Of a DNA stretch of 64,000 bases, positions 33,225-44,874 are shown piece by piece (positions within the stretch are counted from its first letter, which is position 1; the number at the start of each line of letters is the position of its first letter). Under the pieces are notes generated by a model. That model ran no database searches. It was not told where the DNA came from and was given only the letters and a program-made list of their open reading frames with translations. This stretch comes from Vombatus ursinus (Eukaryota; Chordata; Mammalia; Diprotodontia; Vombatidae): the NCBI RefSeq assembly GCF_900497805.2, contig NW_020954610.1, forward strand, positions 34,688,835 through 34,752,834. The letters run 5' to 3'. The translations under genes were made by a program, and so were the position numbers.

Positions 33225-33610
33225 AGCATAAATTCAAAAGGTAATTTCTTCCTTTCCTTTCTAATTTGTTTATGATATGACTTTTTGCATCCAAATCACA
33301 TATCCATTTGTAGTTTATCTTCATACAAGATGTGAAGTATTGATCTAAATATAAATTCTACCAGACTGCTATTCAGTTTTCTCAGAAGTTTTTGTCAAAT
33401 AGTGAGTCCTTCCCAGTACCTGGGATCTTTGGGTTTGACAAATACTATGCTACTATGTTTGCTCCTGTAGGTTGTGTTTTTAATATGTTCTATTGATATA
33501 TTGTTCTCTCCTTTTAAAAATCAGTTTTAATGATTACTGTTTTGTAGTACAGTTTGAAATTTAGTATTCTACTTTTCCACTTCTTTTTATTATTGCCCTT
33601 AAGATGTTTG
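33225..33610 (-). mobile_element. L1 ORF2 C-terminal fragment
   Basis: The plus strand reads 'agtttttgtcaaatagtgag', 'ctgggatctttgggtttgac', then 'tgattactgttttgtagtac', the reverse complement of the ORF2 region coding around the 'GKLEN'-like and 'LFDKS' blocks at 57.9 kb. It is old. Confidence 0.7.
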
Positions 33611-33850
33611 TTTTTTCACATGAGGGTGATGTTTTAATTTGTGAGTGGACTGGGTTTAAGTGAGGCAGAGCTGTGCAAAGTCATCAGAGTCCAGTGGCAA
33701 GACAAGAGTCAAGACAACTGGCAATGACCCAGGATGCAGTGGGTGACCTTGGCCTTTTTGAGCTAAAGTCTTTCCCAGGTCTCAGTTTGTCTGAGGCAAT
33801 GCCCATTTAATCACTAAGGGGTAGGTAAGAATTGAGACAAAAGATGGCCT
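33611..33850 (-). repeat. RTE-tailed short repeat
   Basis: The body blocks 'tttaagtgaggcagagctg', 'gcaaagtcatcagag', 'tccagtggcaagacaag' and 'aatgcccatttaatcac' match the repeats at 28.4 and 37.0 kb. The 3' tail at the low-coordinate end is decayed ('catgagggtgatg'). Confidence 0.65.
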
Positions 33851-33947
33851 AGTTTACCATCACAAAAAGTATCATAGAATCTAAGAGGGGAAGACCCTCA
33901 GAATTTCTGGCCAGAACAGAAAACAAATGGCTATTCTACAAACAAGA

Positions 33948-34108
33948 CATCATCTCTCAGCTCCAATCATTTTCTCTGACTGTCTCTCATGCCTGGAATG
34001 CTCTTCCTCCTCATCTCTGCCGTATGGCTTCCCTGGCTTCCTTTGAGTCCCAACTAAAATCCCATCTTTTATAAGAAAGCTTTCCTAATCACTCTTAATT
34101 CAGTGCCT
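33948..34108 (+). mobile_element. L2-clade LINE fragment
   Basis: 'tctcatgcctggaatgctc', 'tggcttccctggcttcc', 'aactaaaatcccatc' and 'ataagaaagctttcc' form one C-terminal L2 block. Confidence 0.75.
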
Positions 34109-34214
34109 TAAATATAGAAGAGTAACTGTAACAGTGGGGAAATAAACTGCTTCACTTCTAAGATTATGAGTATCAGGCAAAATCCCTCTTTTCTACAACA
34201 TTTTTATTTATGAA

Positions 34215-34985
34215 GATGGAGATGGGAGCAAAGAAAGGAAAAATTACAAGAGATTATGATGGAGGGAAATACAAAACTAATAATTATAATTGTAAATGTA
34301 ACTGAAATAAATGCATCAATAAAACAAAATAAGAGCAGAATGGATTAGAAAACAGAATCTGAAATTATGTTGTCTACAGGAAACACATTTGAAACTATTT
34401 AACATAATGCCAGAAATGCTGGCGACAGCAATAAGATAAGAAAAAGAAATTGAGGAAATAAACATAGACAAATATGAAACAAAATTATTGCTTTCTTCAG
34501 ATGATATGATAGTCAACTGAAATTAAATGAAAGTTCCAAGACATAAGACAAATTCAAATCATTAGCATTTCTATATCTAAACAACAAAACTTAGCAGGAA
34601 AAGAAACTCCATTCAAACTAATTGCAGAAGCTATAAGATACTTGGAAATATATCTTTCAAGGTTCACCAAAGGACTACCTCAATCTAACAACAAAACATA
34701 TTTTTGCAGATAAAGACAGACTTAAATAGACAAACATTAATTGTTCATTGGTGGATTGAGTCAATATAATTAAAATGACAATATCAACTAAAATTATTTG
34801 TTGCTTGATTGAAACTCCCCGATGTCTAAGATCTTAAGAGTAATAATGAAAAAGAAGAGGAAAAGAATAGGGTCTCTCATAACCAAATTTCAAACTGTAC
34901 TAAAAAGTGAGAGCCCAGTTGAGGTTATGAAATATAAATCTATAGTGAATCTAGTCAGAACAGTTCCATACTACCCCACAAATAT
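34215..34985 (+). mobile_element. L1 ORF2 with large internal deletion
   Basis: 34215-34410 carries the ORF2 start and endonuclease region ('aatggattagaaaacagaat', 'ttgtctacaggaaacac'). From 34415 the sequence jumps to the RT/C-terminal region ('ctttcttcagatgatatgat', the F-S-D-D box, then 'tttctatatctaaacaac' and 'aaatgacaatatcaac'). About 1.6 kb of ORF2 is missing between. It is decayed and non-coding. Confidence 0.7.
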
Positions 34986-35034
34986 ACCGCTTCCATATTT
35001 GTGAATTCTCAAATTCCCCCTTATCTAATCATAA

Positions 35035-36735
35035 TTTGTTGTCATTCCACCACTCTACCTTGCAAACCTAATCCTTGTTCTTGATCCTCACTGTGAACTC
35101 CAATCCCTTGACCCCTAGTTCTATCCTAGGCCATCTCTCCTGCTCTGGTTTCACTCTCTTCTCTTCCTCATCTTGACTCCTTGGAGAAGCAGTTCAAATA
35201 TGTACTGTTCTCTTCTCTCTTGCCCTTGCACTTGCCCCATGAATCTTGCTCTGCCAAGATTGAGACTTATATTACCCCAATATCTCCTGCCTTCACTCCT
35301 ATTCACATGCTGCTGAATGAAGACAAAGAAAATCATGAAGTTGCTGACTGTAAACACTACAAATTTATGCTGCATAATCTCAACCAGGCCCTTATAGTGG
35401 CAAGGCAATCTTTTTATACCTCCCTAACTTTTTCACTATTCCATTCACTATGGTGGCTTTTCCAAAACTTTTCTTCCCTCTTCAAATCCTCTATGGCTCC
35501 CCCCCCCCGAGAATAGAATCTGTCTTGTCTCCTATCCTGAAAAAAAAAATTCTCTTGATCTTTCCATCCCCAGTAACTATCATTCCATATCTCTTCTGCC
35601 CTTTGTATCTAAAATAGAAAAGGCCCACTATAATAGATGCCTACACTTTCTCTCTTCTCACTCTCCTCTTAACCCCTTACAATCTAGTTTTCAACCTTAT
35701 CATTCCACCAAAATTCCTTTCTCCAAGGTTATTAATGATCTCTTAGTTGACAAATCCAATGGTTTCTTCTCTGACCTCACTCACTTTGACCTCCCTATAG
35801 CTTTTGATACCCCATGATGTCATTGGTTCTCTTTGAAAATGAAGAATGAAAAACAGAACTAGAAGTCATCCTGGACTCCTCACAATCTCTTAACCACCCC
35901 CACTCCCCATATCCAATCTGTTGCCAAAGCCAGTTTATTTAACCACTGCAACATCTCTCCAATAGGTTTCTCCAATTCCCTTCTCTGACACTGCCACCAC
36001 TCTAGTGAAGGCCTTCCTTCATGCCTGGACTATTGCAATAGCCTGCTTGCCTCAAGTCTTTCCCCACCCAAATCTATCCTCCGTTTAGTGATTAAAGTGA
36101 TTTTCTTAAAGCACAGGTCCAATCTTCTTACCTCCCTACTTAATAAACTCCAGTGGTTTCCTATGTGCCTCCAGGAACAAGTATAAAATGTTCTTTTGAC
36201 ATTCAAAGCCCTTTATAACCTAGCTCCCTTCTGTCTTTCCAGTCTTCTTAAACCTTACTCCCTGTCCCATACTCTTTGATCCAGGGCCACTGGCCTTCAT
36301 ACAGTTCAACAAATGAAACACTCCACCTCTGGACTCCAGGCATTCTCTTTGGCTGTCCCCTATACCTGAAATGCTCTCCTTTATTTACTCTAACTACTGA
36401 TCTCCCTGGCTTCTTTTAAGTCCCAACTAAAAATCCTACCTTCTATTGGAAACCTTCCCCAACCTATCTTAATTTCAGTGCTTTCCCTCTGTTAACTATT
36501 TCCATTTTATCCTATACTCAGCTTACTTTGTACATATTTGTTTGCATATTTTCTCCCCTATTCAATTTTTAGCTCCCTGAAGGCAGGTACTGTCTTTTCC
36601 TTCTTTTCTATACCCAGTACTTAGCACAGTGCCTGGGTTAGAGCAAGGGCTTAATAAATAATGGATTGATTGATCTCCAGTCCTACAGTGCCTAGAACAT
36701 AATAGGCCCTTAATAAATGCTTGTTAATTATAGTT
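35035..36735 (+). mobile_element. L2-clade LINE, longest copy, with inserted RTE tail
   Basis: The 5' part (35035-35560) is the pyrimidine-rich upstream L2 coding region and includes a 111-codon frame. At about 35580-35810 the RT block reads VINDLLVDKSNGFFSDLT. A 45-bp RTE tail lies at 35812-35857. L2 then resumes further downstream in the element ('gaagtcatcctggactcc'), so roughly 500 bases of L2 are missing at the junction. The 3' end carries two tandem tails ('cttaataaataatgg' and 'cttaataaatgcttg'). Frames are broken throughout. Confidence 0.85.
35812..35857 (+). repeat. Minimal RTE 3'-tail insertion
   Basis: 'catgatgtcattggttctc' followed by 'tttgaaaatgaagaatg' and 'aaaaacag' is almost only the 3' tail of the RTE-like LINE family at 11.32 and 38.84 kb. 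It lies inside an L2 and marks where that family's 3' terminus is. Confidence 0.6.
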
Positions 36736-36987
36736 TCCTGGTCCCTAAAGCATACAGTCCAACTGGGAGAGATCCAATTTTATAAAATGTCAAGGAATAA
36801 AAGCAAAGACCATTTTTAACCCATTTTTTTCTCCTTTGGAATTTTCCTATGTTGTAATTCCCTAGCTGGGATGTACAGGTGTTCAGAGATTAGTACTTCG
36901 CATGTGAGGGCATTCTGAGACTTTTTAAGGCTACTTTCCACCTTCAGTAATACACCTACCACCCAGCTCTCATCTGTGGCTCCAAGG

Positions 36988-37385
36988 AGCTGTAGCATTC
37001 ACAGTGGCCACAGCCAGTAAACCAATTCAACTGACAACTAAACAAGAATGAGGGTGACCAAGGGGCCTCAAACCTGTCAGTGAGTTAGGGGGATGTCTAC
37101 TCCAAGCATGTGAAGACTTGCCCAGCAGAATAAGTAGATGTAAACAATTTGTTTCAAAGGGCCATGAAGGTGGCAGAAAAAGGTGTTGAATGCTTAGAGC
37201 TTAGTTAGACATGAAAGACACCAAGGTCTTCCACTGCATCCCTAGCCATCACCAGTCATATTGACTTTTGTCTTGCCACTGGATGTCAATGACTCCACAA
37301 GAGAGTGAGGTTGATGACTTTGAACAACTTTGCCTCACTTAAATTTGATTTATGCATGAATCAAAAGATATCATTTATATCATTT
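36988..37385 (+). repeat. RTE-tailed short repeat, longest copy
   Basis: This plus-strand copy begins 'tgtagcattcacagtggcc', continues 'gtgaagacttgcccagcag', 'caccaaggtcttccactgc', 'cttttgtcttgccactgg' and 'caactttgcctcacttaaat', and fades before the tail. It shows about 150 bases of 5' sequence absent from the copies at 28.4 and 33.6 kb. Confidence 0.65.
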
Positions 37386-37689
37386 TACCATTTTCACCTA
37401 CTTCAAAGCCCTGTGGTGATGGACAAATGATGAAACAGTAGGTATGAATACACTACAGTCACCCCCCGGCACACAGGTGGCCAAGTCCATAGGGTCATCT
37501 TCTCATTGGATTCAAGCAATGGTAGAATTCAGCAACTTCCTGGGTGTCTGAACAGTCTTTTTAAAGGACCACATTGCTCACCTCCTGGCATTAAGAAAGG
37601 GTTAGAAAATGTGCCCTAAAAATTGTCTGCTTGACCTAACATAATCTTAGCCTGCTTTCTATAGCAGGCAGGTATCCTACACTGTGGTC

Positions 37690-37733
<44 letters not shown>
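37690..37733. repeat. (AC)n microsatellite
   Basis: A pure AC tract of about 44 bases. Confidence 0.97.
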
Positions 37734-37737
<4 letters not shown>

Positions 37738-37747
37738 ACAAAACCTT

Positions 37748-38841
37748 TTAGTTTCATGATGGCATGCTTTCATAGGTTCTGGAAAATGGAAAATGTTCTC
37801 ACACTTTTCCAGTCACCAGTGGAGTGAAGCAGGACTGTGTCCCTGCTCCCATGCTTATTAGCATGATGTTTTCAGCAATGTTGTCAGATGCCTTCAACAA
37901 GGATGAAAATGGAGTCAAGGTCAGCTACTGCACTGATGGTAAATTATTGAACTTGAAAAGGCTACAAGCCAAGACTAAAGTGGAGGGAGAGTTGGTACAT
38001 AACTTTTTGTTTGCAGATGATTGTACATTCAATGTGGCCTCTGAGGCTGAGATGCAAAAAAGTATGGATCAATTCTCTGCTGTTTGTGCTAATTTTGGTT
38101 TGACAATTGATACCAAGAAAACAAAGGTTCTTCACCAGCCACCACCATACCATCCATACATGGAACTATTGATTACAGCAAATGGAGAAATTTTGAATGC
38201 TGTGGATAAATTTACTTACCTACTTTCCAAGGATGTACACATTGCCAGAGTTAGCTCAGTGTTTGGGAGGCTCCAAAGGAAAGTAAGTGTGGGAGAGAAG
38301 AGATATTAGACTGATTATCAAACTGAAGGTCTTCAGAGCTGTTCTGCTGACTTCATGGTTGTGTTCCAATGTAACATGGACATTCTACCAGTGCTAAGCC
38401 AGTAAACTGAATCACTTCAATTTGAATTGTCTTGGGAAGATTCTGAAGATCATCTGACATGATAAGGTACCGGACAATGAGGTCCTTTCTTGAGCTGACC
38501 TGCCAAGCATTCAAACCTTCCTGCAGAGAGCCCAACTTCGATGGGTTGCCAATGTTGTTCAAATGCTAAATGTATGTTTGCCTAAAGACTATTTATGGAG
38601 AACTCACACAAGGCAAGCACTCACCAGAAGGTCAAAAGAGGCATATGTATAAGAGACTCTCAAGGTCTCTCTGAAGAACTTTGGAATCAATTATGAGATA
38701 TGGTAGACACTGCCACAGTACCTCCCAGCATGGAGTGCCCAATTCAAAGAAAGTGCTGTGCTCTATGAGTGAAGCAAATTGCAATAACTTAAAAGAAATA
38801 TGAGATGACCCAATTTAGAAACATCTTCACTCCAAAATAGT
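37748..38841 (+). mobile_element. RTE-like LINE, RT C-terminal half and 3' region
   Basis: A 161-codon open frame (37824-38309) carries FLFADDCTFNVASEAEM, the reverse-transcriptase active-site box (F-A-D-D), then KKTKVLHQPPPYHPYMELL and 'DKFTYL', typical of RTE/CR1-related LINEs. The frame is shifted afterwards, but 'PSIQTFLQRAQLRWV'-like coding sequence continues to about 38560. The 3'UTR reaches 38841. It is the same family as the minus-strand copy at 11.32-12.70 kb. It is 5'-truncated, lacks the endonuclease, and is dead. Confidence 0.8.
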
Positions 38842-38844
38842 CCT

Positions 38845-40240
38845 TATGCTCAAAATGATTAAATTCTATTACATCTTCAAGAAGAGCACAGTCCGATAGA
38901 ATGTCAATTTCATGATGGCATGGATTTACACTTAAGAAACGCTTGGTAATTTTTTTTATTGAATTGAATTCTTTTGCAAGGTAACTATTTGTAGTTTTAT
39001 TTTCAATCCAGTCAGATACTGAGTCATTACCAGGGAGTGGGTTCCTAGGGAGGAAGTAAGCTTCCAGCATGTTCTGCCAACTAGAGTGTGTTTTATGATT
39101 TCTAACTAGTCCTATGATTTCTTAAGAATAAAACAGCAAAGATGAGTCTGAGGAACTAGATGACAAAATAGTCATCAATTGTGGCATTCTTCCGGAAAAT
39201 TTGAATAGCATGATTACTTAATAAACACTCAAAACTAATGTCATTGTGACCCATGGCAAAAAAAAAAAAAAAAACCCACAACCAACCACATAAATAAAAA
39301 GAAGCAAGCCTTGGAACTGCTAGTTACAGAAACTTGGCAGCTGGTTGAATTCCTTAAGGTACTGCAAGATGATGCAGTGTACCAGCATCCAGGATTGAAA
39401 TGTTTAGACCAAGCAAGGAGAAAATTCAAATCTCAGTTCCTTCCCTGAAGCTTTGAGGCAGTATTTAAGGCCAAGTGCAAAACAGAAAGGGCTATGTCAC
39501 CTCTTCTATATCACCCTACATTGTTTAAAATAAATTCACATTTGTGATGCAACTTTCTGGCAACAGGTAGAAGAAGGTGTGTCATGTGGGAATGTGACCC
39601 ATTTATTAAATACTTAAATGCTTTCACATATGGATAGGAGTTTCCCAACAGTTGACTGACAGGTTCAGCTTCTCAAACTGTGCTAGGCCTATGGAGGCTT
39701 AATGACTTTTGTTGTTGTTGTTGTTGTTTTATTTTGTTTTGTTTTGGGATGTTTTTGTTTGTTTTTGTTTTTTCTTGAAGAATGGTTGACTTACTACACA
39801 AGTTACTTGCAAAGGAATGTCCATCTTGTTCTCTACTGATCATCTCATGCCAACAGGGCATGGAGTTTCCTGTAGTTGCCTTCTACCTTCTCAAGCCACT
39901 GTAACAATCTTATACCCATCCTGGTCCCCTTAACCTTTGGAAAACTACAGTTTTGAAACTGGATAACTTGATAAAAGAGTGAAGTCACCTAGGTCCTGGT
40001 TATAAATGTGTAACTAGTGCATTTTCTGAATCGCCAAAGTTTATCCCTGCTGTAACTCTGAAAGTTTAACAGCAGAGTAAAGATACAAAGTGTATATAAT
40101 TGGTATAATGCTGTGCCCAAGTATTTCAGATCTAGCAGATCAGACACCACCTCAGATTATTTAAGGGTCATTCTTTTTTTTTTTCAAAACAGCATTGCCA
40201 ACCATACCATTTAAAATTTTTGCTGTTTTTTGTCTTTTAT
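38845..40240. other. Unassigned, with A run and T/G-rich tract
   Basis: A run of 17 A at about 39258-39274 stands some 35 bases after an AATAAA (39222), which could mark a retrocopy, but no parent is recognised. A 45-codon frame follows at about 39299-39448. A (GTT)n/(TTTTG)n tract lies at 39708-39775. A 93-codon minus-strand frame (38789-39070) weakly recalls a hAT transposase C-terminus but is not convincing. Confidence 0.25.
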
Positions 40241-40244
40241 AAAC

Positions 40245-40462
40245 TATTAGTCAGTCAAAAAGTATTTATTAAGTACTTGTTATATGCTAGGCACTGTACT
40301 GAGTGCAGAGGATACAAAGAAAAGCAAAAGATAGCCTCTAATCTCAAAGAACTTACAATCTAATAGGTGAGACAACTTGAAAATAACTATGTGTAAGCAA
40401 GATATATGTGGCATAAACTAGAGATAATTAAGAGAGGGAAGGCACTAGCATTAAGGAGGTCC
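40245..40462 (-). mobile_element. L2-clade LINE 3' end
   Basis: The plus strand reads 'agtatttattaagtacttg', 'gctaggcactgtactgag', 'gaggatacaaagaaaagc' and 'gagagggaaggcactagc', a reversed L2 3' end. Confidence 0.75.
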
Positions 40463-40607
40463 ATACAAAGCTTCTTGTGCTCAGAACTCAGCTCTTAATC
40501 AGGCTGTTAGTATCTTTTATTTTTAAATACTTTATTCACTGTTTTTTTTTAATGCTACAATCACTTCTCGATAATCTATACCTATGATCCACTCTCTTTG
40601 GGGGGGG

Positions 40608-40885
40608 AGGTCAGATGTGATTTTATTGGTGTTGAGAACTTTCAATGTGGAAAATCCTTTCATCAATGCAAACTAGCAATTTATTTGTTAATTATAGTCT
40701 TAGAAAGTTGCTGGGGACATTGAAAGGTTAAGTGATTTCCCCATGGTCATGAAGCTAGCATATTGACTGGCTTATAGTGGGCACTTAACAAATACTTGTT
40801 AAATTAAGTTGACTGTGATAAGGGCAGGACTTGAACTCAAATGTTTTTGACTCCAAGGCTAGACATCTGCTCATGCTGCCTCTTC
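40608..40885 (-). repeat. CORE-SINE, Mar-1/Opo-1-like, with L2-like tail inside
   Basis: 'cagatgtgattttattgg', 'tagtcttagaaagttgctg', 'gaaaggttaagtgatttcc', 'ggcaggacttgaactcaaa' and 'ctcatgctgcctc' give the full reversed SINE order. At 40757-40808 a short L2-like tail ('cacttaacaaatacttgtt') interrupts the core/head junction. Confidence 0.7.
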
Positions 40886-41039
40886 CTCCTTCATATTAAC
40901 AAACACAACCATCACAACAGAACAATAAAGCAAAACCATCCAATACAGAAACCAAGGTGAAAAAAATATATAACAGTCTCTGTCCATAGTCTATCACCTC
41001 TCTGCAGAGAGAAAGGCAGCATGATCTAGAATCTGCCAT

Positions 41040-41400
41040 GTAGAAACAGTATTAATTATTTCCCAGTACCTTTACAAGACTATCAATGGTCTAGAATAAA
41101 GTGAAAGGATGCCATGATAGCAAAAGATTCCTTCAAAACTTTATTTGACTCTACTATGTATAAAGTGTCATACAGTATTTTGTGTAAGATTAGAAGAAGT
41201 AGAAGACATGTTTCCTATTCTCAAAGAGCTTAAAGTTTTGTATGGAAACAGACATATATACAAATATCCTCAAAATCTTAAAAAAAAATTCACAAATTCT
41301 AAGCTTCTAATCTAATTTCTGTTTATACAGTGCTAAATACACAGAGATTTGCTACTGTACCTTTCTTCATTATTATCCCTAAAATATTCCCAAATCAAAT
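41040..41400. other. Unassigned sequence
   Basis: No repeat or exon recognised with confidence. Confidence 0.35.
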
Positions 41401-41404
41401 CATA

Positions 41405-41582
41405 GGACTTACACCTAAGTGGAACCTTAGTAAATATCTAGTCCATTCCTCTCATCATGCGGATGTGGAAGCTACAACTTGTCTAAGGTTTCAGAGATAG
41501 TAAGAGGCAGAGCCAAGATTCAAACAATAGGTCAAACTCACATCTGCCAACTCCAAATCCAATGCTTTTGCTATAGTACACC
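41405..41582 (-). repeat. CORE-SINE, decayed
   Basis: 'aatatctagtccattcctc', 'acttgtctaaggtttcag' and 'agaggcagagccaagatt' are reversed core and head remnants. Confidence 0.55.
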
Positions 41583-42135
41583 AAAAAGGATTAGGAAAGA
41601 ATTTCACTGCTGAGACCAGCATAAGCCACTCATAAATAGATATATCAAATAGTGGTTATATGCTTATTGAATACCTATTATGTGATTTTTTTTCCTATAT
41701 ACAGCTGTGCATGCACATGCTGTTTTGTTTGATCCAGGAAGTTCAGAAGATTGTCTGATTTGGTAAGGACTTTGGTATGTTATCAGGAGTTTATATATTC
41801 TTCTTACTGTATACAAATTATCCATATTGTACATTGATTTGAAACTGTATTTGTCCAGATGGATAGCAGTCAAAGTTAACTGTGTCCACAAAAATATAGC
41901 ATGTAAAAGTTTCAATTCACCATATATGAATACCTTAATTTAATATGTCATGTTCTTTGGGTGCATGGTAGAGGATGGAAAAGGGCAAGTGGCACTTTTA
42001 GCAAGAAAACAGTAAATCCCTTCTAACAGCTAACATGGTCGTAATTCTCCCTTTTATTTTTAATGATCTTATATACATTGCCATGAATTATCTGAAGCTC
42101 TTAATCCTTGGAAGCTCTCTAGATTTCTCCTATGG

Positions 42136-42324
42136 TATTGTTTAATTTCTTTTTTTCTTTTTTTTTTAATGAGGCAATCAGGGTTAAGTGACTTGCCCAA
42201 GGTCACACAGCTAGTACGTGTCAAGTGTTTGGTCTGAGGCCGGATTTGAACTCAGTTCCTCCTGACTTCAGGGCCGGTGCTCTATCCACTGCACCACTTA
42301 GCTGCCCCATATTATTTAATTTCT
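42136..42324 (-). repeat. Young-looking SINE (-) with poly(T) and 15-bp TSD
   Basis: The body (42151-42309) starts at a T-rich tract, i.e. a poly(A) tail on the minus strand, followed by 'gttaagtgacttgcccaagg', 'tcacacagctagtacgtg' and the head ending 'ccactgcaccacttagctgc'. The duplicated target is tattgtttaatttct at 42136-42150 and tattatttaatttct at 42310-42324, with one mismatch. The A tail and lack of an RTE end suggest mobilisation by L1. It is closer to the family consensus than other SINEs here. Confidence 0.9.
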
Positions 42325-42329
42325 GATGA

Positions 42330-44043
42330 TATATTTGTTGTCTTTGAAATCCCTTAATCATAAGTTGAAGAGACAATCCATTTCCTTTTTCTCTAGGCCA
42401 TTAGCCTCAAATGCCAGTATGGTGTCCAAATGTAGTGAGAGAGAAGGCTTTATGTTATCTCAAGGCTCCTGGAAATAGAGATTTGCTATTCCACAGCTTA
42501 AGAGATTTTATTAAAACTGTTAACCTAACATTGTGCCAGGCAGTTAGAAATATAACTTAAAACTGAAAGGCTTAAGCTGAAGTTGGATTAGCAAAGATGT
42601 CTCATTCACTAATTGGGCTTGGTTCAATAATGTCAAACAAATTGAAAATCATGGCTTCTATTCCCAATTCTATCCATGCCTCTTATGTAACATGGAGGGT
42701 TCTCAGATGCATTCCTAAAGATATGGAAGCGAAGTGTCAGATTCACTTCTTTTATTGAATGCCACTTGAATTGTATCTGAAATATTTTGTTTTCCCATTC
42801 ACTCTTCCAGTGAGTAAACTCGCTGGTCTGGGGAAGATACCAAATAGAGCCACAGCACACAAGAAGTCTGGATGAGAAGATACACGCACAACATAATTGT
42901 CTCTTCTGGCTGCCTTCCCAGTTAACCAGCCTATTGGTAAAGCAAACAAAGGTAAAGATTTCCCCCAGGAAACTCACATATTGATACTTTCCCATCTCTA
43001 TACACTAAGGACTGACTTAATGTAGAGGCTAGGGAACCTAGCATAAATATTCCCCCTTCTTCTAGCCCTTAACTTCGTCCTAACTCTTTTTCTCTACTCA
43101 GAGGTGTAGGGAAACACAATTTTGTTATTGTTTCTTATTGTTGTTATGTATTTAAAAAAACCAAACAAAACCTTTGGAAGCCAGTTACATTAGCAGTAGT
43201 TACTCCTCCTCATGTAGACCTTAATCACTGGTACAAACATTTTCAGATGTGGCCATTGTATCTGATGTTTTTACATGATTGTTGTTCTTGGTCACAATCA
43301 AAAGTTCAATCTTGGTATGTGAGAAGAGCATGAAATGATCATGATGAATGGAACATTGTTTAAAAAAAGAAATGTGTTGTGTAATGACATTGAATGGTGA
43401 AATCAGTTAAACATCTTTATTCTTTTGTTTGTAGCTAAATGATTACCATGACACCTACACATAATTAACCTCAGATGATTACCTGATATGTCCTATGGCC
43501 TTTGACTTGGTAATCCATGAGACTCCACTATTTCACATAATAAAAAGGGGAAAAAATGTCAAGCCAATGAAACAAATAAAATCAATCTCACATTTTAAAC
43601 TATTTAAACTATTCTAGAAGAATATTTCAGAATATATTTAAGCTAATGTAGTTCTGAATTGATATTTGTGAGAAATTATTATCTGTGTAAAATCCAGCTT
43701 GTGAATTTAAACTGGGGAGAAAGCTCATCAACCATGTTGTACCTGTAGACAGTGTCTGAGTTGCAGAGCCTTGGCTTCTGGTACAGGAACACCAAGACAA
43801 TTTTCAGACCCTTTGGAGTTTGGAGGGTTATATGGCATGTGAGTAGATAAAATATCCTTCTGCTTTGTTTAGATGAACCAAAGCCCTGTATAAATATATT
43901 GCTTTCTTTATAAAGTCCATGCTGGCAGAAAATTTTCTTTCAACTATAATGGAAATGTCCTATTTCCTTGCCAATTGAGGGAAAACTAAAGTATTCTAAC
44001 AAGATTATTGAATTGAACAAAATTTAATTATAGTGAATATACT
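42330..44043. other. Unassigned sequence
   Basis: This 1.7 kb holds no recognised transposon. A 120-codon minus-strand frame (42633-42995) is the longest non-repeat frame here, but its composition is not convincing and no family is recognised. A short A/C-rich run lies at 43150-43170. Confidence 0.35.
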
Positions 44044-44874
44044 AAAACTAACCAAAGAAGTGGAGCCAAGATGGTGGAATAAGGACAGCCAACCAATTAA
44101 ACTCACCCAACATTCATCTCCAAACAACTTTAAAATAACTCCTCAAATCAAATTTTGGAGCAGCAGAGCCAACAAAAAGTTGGGGTGAGTTATTTTTCCA
44201 GTCTAAGAAAATGACAGTTAGGCAGGAGAAGTCTGTTACATCAGGGAGAAGGTCTGGTAGAACCTGTCCAGAACCCATAACACCTGGTGGTTTTAGCAAT
44301 AGCAGCAGCTTTGGTAACTCTCAGCCCAGAGATGGTGAGAGGGCTGTACAATGGCTCAGAAGAGATTACAGTGGACCCTTTGTGGGCACTGGGTGTGATT
44401 GGTGCTGATTGGCAACACTATTCCCCATACAAAATTCTAAGTTGCTGTTCCATCACAGTGAGGAGTGTTCATGGTCAGTTACAAGAGAGCAGAGGCCCTG
44501 GTTACAGAAGCAAAGCAGAGAGAAGTGCTAGCAAGTGCAGCTGCAGGAGACTAGGAACCCTTTCTTGGTTTAAAAAAAAAAAGAGTGAAGATCAGGACAG
44601 CAGTGAGCACACCTCTTCCTGGATCACACCACTTTGGAAGCACCAAAAACTTACAGACCCCCAGAGCTAGCTTTGAAAACAGTAGCACGAAATTCTGGTG
44701 CCAAGATGACAAAATGAGGAAGGAGCTCTCTAACGCTCTTCAGAATTCTCCAAACAACCTTAAAAAACACCTCAGAACTAATTCAGGAGCAAGGGAGCAC
44801 CTTACCAGCATAGCAGAAACTCTGTCTCACTTCAGTGAGAGGGGAGTTACTGTGACAGCAGCAGCAGGCCACTA

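Noticed and set aside
38789-39070. 93-codon minus-strand frame resembling a hAT transposase C-terminus
   Set aside because: Only a loose 'PLPGNDSVSDW...NSYLAK...KRFLSV' likeness. The last residues are antisense to the RTE-like LINE, and no terminal inverted repeats were found.
39222-39448. AATAAA plus 17 A, followed by a 45-codon frame, as a processed pseudogene
   Set aside because: No parent gene recognised, no target-site duplication found, and the frame after the A run does not connect to anything upstream.
42633-42995. 120-codon minus-strand open frame in non-repeat DNA
   Set aside because: No domain or family resemblance, no splice context, and a second overlapping frame of 65 codons. 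In 1.7 kb of unassigned DNA a frame this long can occur by chance.
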